A DNA stretch of 8,775 bases from Spirochaetales bacterium (GTDB lineage: Bacteria; Spirochaetota; Spirochaetia; DSM-27196; SLST01): NCBI GenBank assembly GCA_028284845.1, contig JANQQY010000244.1:1-8775 (forward strand), read 5' to 3'. Every line of letters begins with the position of its first letter. Position 1 is the first letter of the stretch. The notes under the pieces were generated by a model. It was not told where the DNA came from. It ran no database searches and worked only from the letters and a program-made list of their open reading frames with translations. The translations under genes and the position numbers were made by a program. Of the stretch, positions 7,171-8,775 are shown piece after piece.

Positions 7171-8775
7171 TCAGGGATCGATTGGCACGTCTGAGAGTTC
7201 GCCAAGGCGCATCGTCACCAGAGTGCCCGCACCGGGAGCACTCTCGATCTCCAGGCTGCCGCGCTCGCCGTAGTACGCCTTGATTCGCTCCGTCACGTTT
7301 CTGATACCGTAGCCGGAGGTCGCGTGCACCACGCCGGAACGGAGATCCTCAAGCTTCTCGCTCCCCATCCCTACCCCGTTGTCACGCACCGTGGAGATAA
7401 GCTGATCGTGCTCCACTCTCGCAGCAATGGTTATCACCAGCTCCGGTCCGTCCGGCGACATGCCGTGCTCAATCGCATTCTCCACAATCGGCTGGAGGAT
7501 CACCTTCGGCACCATCCACGCCAACGTATCCGGCTCAATCTCAAACTCCGAGCTGAAGTCGCCGCGTCTCCGGATGTCAAAGACATCGATGTAGGCCCTG
7601 ACATGCTCGAGCTCATCTTCAAAGCGGACGAGCGACTGTCCACGGCTCAGTGAGAGCCGATAGAAGTCGACCAACGACCGCGTCATGCTCTTGATCGTCT
7701 CCGGCTCTCCGCGCTCAGCAAGGCGCACAATGGTGGAAAGGGAGTTGTAGAGGAAGTGTGGGTTAATCTGAGACTGGAGCATGGCAAGGTGCTCCCGATG
7801 AATCGTGAGTTGGGCCACGTAGACCTCGTTGATGAGGTTCTGGATCCGGTCGGCCATCTGATTAAAGCCGAGAGCGAGGCGACCGATCTCGTCCGACCCG
7901 GCTCGAGGTGTGCGGACCGCGTGGTCGCCAAGTTGAAAGCGCTCGAGGTCCTTTGTCACTCGCCCTATCCTCGTCCCGAACGATCGGGCGACAAAGAAGG
8001 TCACGGCCGCAACAGAGAGGAGCGATAGGAGCGCGTAGAACACGATCTGCTGAGAGATGGCTCGAGATCTGCGCGCAAACTCCTCAATGGAATAGACTCC
8101 GACGGCGATCCAGCCCTGCTCGTTGATCCCCCCCGTGACGATTACCGACTCGCCGGAGAGAACCGGCACCTCCGGCTCAAGTCCATTGATCGTGTCGCCG
8201 TGCTCCTCAACGACTCGCTCCCACTCGTCGATCTCCGTTCCGGTCGCAGCCAAAAGCGACCCGCCGCTATCAATGAGGTAGGAGGCGTAGTCCGCACTCC
8301 CAAGATCCCGCGGCGGCTCACCCAGAAGATCTTGCAGTCGAACCGTGAGTTTCACATAGCCTATCGCTGCGGTCGCGGAATCGGATGGAGCGAGCTGCTT
8401 CACCGCGGAGAGAGTGGCGTACTGGAGATCTGTGGGAGTCCGGACCCATCGTGTCTCCAGACCCAGGTGGCCGAGTGAGGCGAACCATCGCTCTTCGGCA
8501 AACCGGTCCATATGGTAGACTGCGAAGAGAAGAGATCCCTCCGGCTGAATGTTGGCGTACTGCGCACTCTCAATCTCCAGGCGATCCTCGTAGTCCTGAA
8601 TGATGACCTCACTGGTCAAGCGTGGATCGCTTAGGATCGCGAGTGCGGAAGAACCGCCCATGCCCCGGAGCGTTGTCTCCACCGTGTCTCGCATCCGGCT
8701 CACCGTCTGATACTCGGTGAATGGGTCGAGCTCGCGCGACGCGAAGAGGAGGATGTCGCGATCGGCCTGAATCGT
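7171..8775 (-). CDS. Sensor histidine kinase, YesM type (HAMP, His_kinase, HATPase_c; 5' partial)
   Basis: The frame is open to the right edge, so the N-terminus, including the first membrane segment, is missing; the GTG at 8703 is internal. The visible 534 residues, counted from the edge, contain an extracellular sensor region (about 1-240, Cache-like in length and position), a membrane segment (about 243-265, FYALLSLLSVAAVTFFVA), a HAMP linker (about 266-318), the His_kinase motif SQINPHFLYNSL with phospho-acceptor His340 (codon 7756-7758), an N-box (QPIVENAIEHG, Asn433), a G1 box (DNGVGM, Asp465) and a glycine-rich GYGIRNV G2 box. All catalytic boxes are intact. YesM-type kinases pair with AraC-type YesN response regulators that activate adjacent sugar-utilisation genes; none is in the window, so one is expected beyond 8775. 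Its place at the head of the transporter genes suggests local control of this uptake system. Sensor domain class is a guess because it is truncated. Confidence 0.93.
   Translation of the reverse strand, partial: TIQADRDILLFASRELDPFTEYQTVSRMRDTVETTLRGMGGSSALAILSDPRLTSEVIIQDYEDRLEIESAQYANIQPEGSLLFAVYHMDRFAEERWFASLGHLGLETRWVRTPTDLQYATLSAVKQLAPSDSATAAIGYVKLTVRLQDLLGEPPRDLGSADYASYLIDSGGSLLAATGTEIDEWERVVEEHGDTINGLEPEVPVLSGESVIVTGGINEQGWIAVGVYSIEEFARRSRAISQQIVFYALLSLLSVAAVTFFVARSFGTRIGRVTKDLERFQLGDHAVRTPRAGSDEIGRLALGFNQMADRIQNLINEVYVAQLTIHREHLAMLQSQINPHFLYNSLSTIVRLAERGEPETIKSMTRSLVDFYRLSLSRGQSLVRFEDELEHVRAYIDVFDIRRRGDFSSEFEIEPDTLAWMVPKVILQPIVENAIEHGMSPDGPELVITIAARVEHDQLISTVRDNGVGMGSEKLEDLRSGVVHATSGYGIRNVTERIKAYYGERGSLEIESAPGAGTLVTMRLGELSDVPIDP

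Noticed and set aside
6424..7194. Plus-strand open frame opposite the first permease
   Set aside because: Arg/Glu/His-rich shadow of a permease gene, running across the gap into the kinase end.
8701..8703. GTG as start of the histidine kinase
   Set aside because: The frame stays open for 24 more codons to the edge, and the first membrane segment expected of this family has not yet appeared.

Overview
The window looks like part of a carbohydrate-uptake and degradation locus from a mid-to-high-GC bacterium. The best guess at lineage is a spirochaete (Spirochaetales-like). The solute-binding protein has a cleavable signal followed by a GSEE-type Ser/Glu stretch with no lipobox cysteine, as is common in free-living spirochaetes. 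The transporter and kinase families (LplA/LplB/YtcP and YesM types) are abundant both there and in Paenibacillus-like Firmicutes, where a Cys lipobox would be expected. The lineage call is inference.

Layout. On the minus strand, in transcription order from the right edge: a sensor histidine kinase of the YesM type, cut by the window edge at its 5' end (7171-8775); an LplB-type ABC permease (6133-7092); a YtcP-type ABC permease (5223-6125); an extracellular solute-binding protein with a strong Shine-Dalgarno (3542-5149); and a cytoplasmic glycoside hydrolase family 2 enzyme (1311-3452). Facing them on the plus strand is an enolase-superfamily (mandelate racemase/muconate lactonizing type) protein, open to the left edge at its 5' end (1-1236). 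The convergent 74-nt gap holds a strong two-sided hairpin built from imperfect ~19-bp repeats, a likely shared terminator. No RNA genes, mobile elements or CRISPR arrays were seen, and no gap without a gene exceeds 300 bases.

How the parts may work together (inference). The kinase senses an extracellular signal, probably the sugar or its transport state, and drives transcription through a response regulator expected just beyond the right edge. The binding protein and two permeases import an oligosaccharide, using an ATPase not encoded here. The GH2 enzyme, which has no signal peptide, cleaves it in the cytoplasm. The enolase-superfamily enzyme would dehydrate or epimerise a released sugar acid, which suggests an acidic (uronate- or aldonate-containing) glycan.

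Nothing here is a clearly new class of system. The most unusual items are the KxR motif and Glu-for-Asp metal ligand in the enolase-superfamily protein, the non-canonical nucleophile context of the GH2 enzyme, and GC-rich hairpins in all three longer intercistronic gaps of the minus-strand operon.
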